Under the pieces are notes generated by a model. It was not told the DNA's origin. It did not search any database and saw only the letters and a list, made by a program, of their open reading frames with translations. Shown in pieces: positions 43,504 through 44,825 of a stretch of DNA of 44,825 nucleotides. The stretch comes from Clostridia bacterium (GTDB taxonomy: Bacteria > Bacillota > Clostridia > UBA1381 > UBA9506): the NCBI GenBank assembly GCA_017415145.1, contig JAFQJE010000026.1, positions 1 through 44,825 on the forward strand, written 5' to 3'. The first letter of the stretch is position 1. Each line of letters opens with the position of its first letter. Both the position numbers and the translations under genes were made by a program.

Positions 43504-44823
43504 TTATCTTACGATAATGATTTCCTTAACTTCGTCCTTGTAAATTCTAATGAACACACGGCTTACGTCAAGTTCATCGTACTGTGTGATGTCACCTGCT
43601 TCTGCTACTCTTACAGGGTTTGTTGTCTTTGATGTGTTTACTTCATACACTGTCGCACCCTGTGTTGAATAGTTTTCTACTGCTCCACCATTTACAGATA
43701 CGTTAATTGAGTTTGTGAACTTCTTAACAACCTTACCGTAAACTGTGATTAAATCTTCTGCAACAGTTGTTTTTACTTCTGTTGCTTTATCATCAACCTC
43801 AAACAGTACTCTGATGCTTTCAATTTCGCCCTTTGCGTTTGTTTTGACCTGAATGATGTCACCAGCCTTGAGCTGTTCGCTATCACCATTTACTAAGATT
43901 CCTTCTTCTGCTGTTACAAATGTTTTCTCTTCACCATCAACAAAGGCATAAAGCTTTTCAACTTTTTCATCTTCATCGTTTAATGATATTGAAATTTTAT
44001 CAACAATCACTGCAGATGCTTCTAAGTTTGCAATACCTGTTGAATTTGTTACGATAACAACACCTGCTGTTAAATCTTCTCTTACATCGTAAACCAATAC
44101 ATCGTAATCTGTGTTATCTTCGAAGAGCTTGTAGTCTGCAATTGCATACTTTTTAGCATCTGTTTCACCTGCAGGAATGTCAAATACGATTGTATGCTCG
44201 TCTACATTGTAGCTACCAAGCTTTTTAGCTGATTCGCGATATTTGAGAGTTGTTTTTGCATTCAATGTGAACTTATCCTTTAAAATACCGCCTGATGTTT
44301 TATCTACTGCTGTGTTGAACTGTGTGATTTCTCCGTCCGAGTTCACTTCATAAGTGATGAGTGCAGGTACTACAGAACCTTCAACCTTAAGTGCTTCTAA
44401 TGCTTCTGCCGCAGTCTTGTTAGGTGTACCATTTACTTTTACTTTTTCTGTTGACTTAATCACTTTGATTTCGCCATTTTTATCAAAGATTTTAACACTT
44501 AATCTCTTGTCAAAGCCTGTTGTTACCTCTGCACCTGTTAAATATGCATAGTTTGAAGACAATGCGCTTGTAGCATCAACTGCTGCAATATGACCATCTT
44601 TATCGAGGTAGAAGGTGCCTTCGTCGTTTAATTTGATTTCATCTGTATAGTTTGCTGAAACGTAATATTCCTTACCGCCAATCACAAACTTTTCGCCATG
44701 CTTTTCTGTAACTTTACCTGTTACTTTTTCAGATGTTACATCTACGATTATGATAGATGAATCCTTGCTCTTTGCTACTGATAAAACGTCCCATTCATTT
44801 AAGTCTTTTAATTCAACTTCCTG
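43504..44823 (-). CDS. C-terminal part of a probable cell-surface (S-layer-type) protein; 5' end outside window
   Basis: The frame is open from the window edge to the stop at 43504, giving 439 residues without the start. There is no enzyme motif. The sequence is beta-rich, acidic and Thr/Val-rich, with recurring small units such as DLNEWDVLSVAKSKD, KDGHIAAVDA, VNGDSEQLKAGDIIQVKT and NAKGEIESIRV, which alternate Gly-Asp turns and strands. Such modules are common between SLH domains or after Ig-like domains in Clostridia surface proteins. The anchoring or SLH part would lie upstream, outside the window. A GTG inside (44685) is not the true start. The call is by composition and pattern only. Confidence 0.55.
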   Translation of the reverse strand, partial: QEVELKDLNEWDVLSVAKSKDSSIIIVDVTSEKVTGKVTEKHGEKFVIGGKEYYVSANYTDEIKLNDEGTFYLDKDGHIAAVDATSALSSNYAYLTGAEVTTGFDKRLSVKIFDKNGEIKVIKSTEKVKVNGTPNKTAAEALEALKVEGSVVPALITYEVNSDGEITQFNTAVDKTSGGILKDKFTLNAKTTLKYRESAKKLGSYNVDEHTIVFDIPAGETDAKKYAIADYKLFEDNTDYDVLVYDVREDLTAGVVIVTNSTGIANLEASAVIVDKISISLNDEDEKVEKLYAFVDGEEKTFVTAEEGILVNGDSEQLKAGDIIQVKTNAKGEIESIRVLFEVDDKATEVKTTVAEDLITVYGKVVKKFTNSINVSVNGGAVENYSTQGATVYEVNTSKTTNPVRVAEAGDITQYDELDVSRVFIRIYKDEVKEIIIVR

Positions 44824-44825
44824 AC

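Noticed and set aside
1-44825. CRISPR arrays, insertion sequences, tRNA or rRNA genes, prophage
   Set aside because: No regularly spaced repeats, transposase or integrase motifs, or cloverleaf structures were seen on reading both strands.

Overview
The window is AT-rich chromosomal DNA from a low-GC, Gram-positive, spore-forming anaerobe of class Clostridia. The evidence is a SpoVT regulator, rubrerythrin with no respiratory genes, TTG/GTG starts behind strong Shine-Dalgarno sequences, Bacillus/Clostridium-type gene order (yybS-gdpP-rplI-dnaB, tilS-hprT-ftsH), and small Clostridia families (DUF1292, a CD1247-like protein). A bacterial microcompartment tail, a rhamnulokinase and a probable cell-surface protein suggest a gut or plant-sugar-using organism. 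I cannot name a genus from sequence alone. I saw no tRNA, rRNA, CRISPR array, transposase or prophage gene.

Layout. (1) 1-2158, plus: the end of a microcompartment operon (tail of a probable aldehyde dehydrogenase, a tandem-BMC shell protein, PduL, a DeoR regulator). (2) 2205-7548, minus: pnp, thrS, a 65-residue protein and pfkA, behind a long structured pnp leader. (3) 7859-16551, plus: yybS-gdpP-rplI-dnaB-tilS-hprT-ftsH, linking c-di-AMP turnover, ribosome, replication, tRNA modification, purine salvage and membrane proteolysis. (4) 16582-17660, minus: upp and yqeY. (5) 17965-22623, plus: potABCD polyamine transporter and dus, behind an attenuator-like leader. (6) 22657-23661, minus: trxA and rubrerythrin, with comF opposite from overlapping promoters. 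(7) 24491-26692, minus: efp, a CD1247-like protein, a SLOG-fold protein and the separate spoVT. (8) A lone PRTase gene. (9) 27480-31865, minus: murD and three tandem M42 aminopeptidases with overlapping ends. (10) rhaB, minus. (11) A secreted SH3/NlpC-P60 protein. (12) 34532-39857, plus: nusB-xseA-pgsA-small membrane protein-valS-DUF1292. (13) 39858-40237: a gene-free stretch full of nested inverted repeats. (14) 40238-42526: an XRE-HTH/cupin/acyl-CoA synthetase fusion with its own promoter and terminator. (15) A polytopic membrane protein. (16) The 3' part of a probable surface protein that leaves the window.

Most of the window is housekeeping. The strongest candidates for something undescribed are the regulator-enzyme fusion at 40238-42526 with a palindrome just downstream of its promoter; the structured intergenic element at 39886-40044; the attenuator-like leader of potABCD; the long pnp leader hairpin; and a shared hairpin placed directly before an extended Shine-Dalgarno sequence in front of pfkA, pnp and upp.

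Start sites were reassigned where a Shine-Dalgarno sequence and family length supported a downstream ATG (pfkA, thrS, gdpP, upp, comF, spoVT, the CD1247-like gene, rhaB, nusB and the 42618 gene). TTG or GTG was kept for yybS, ftsH, pgsA and valS.
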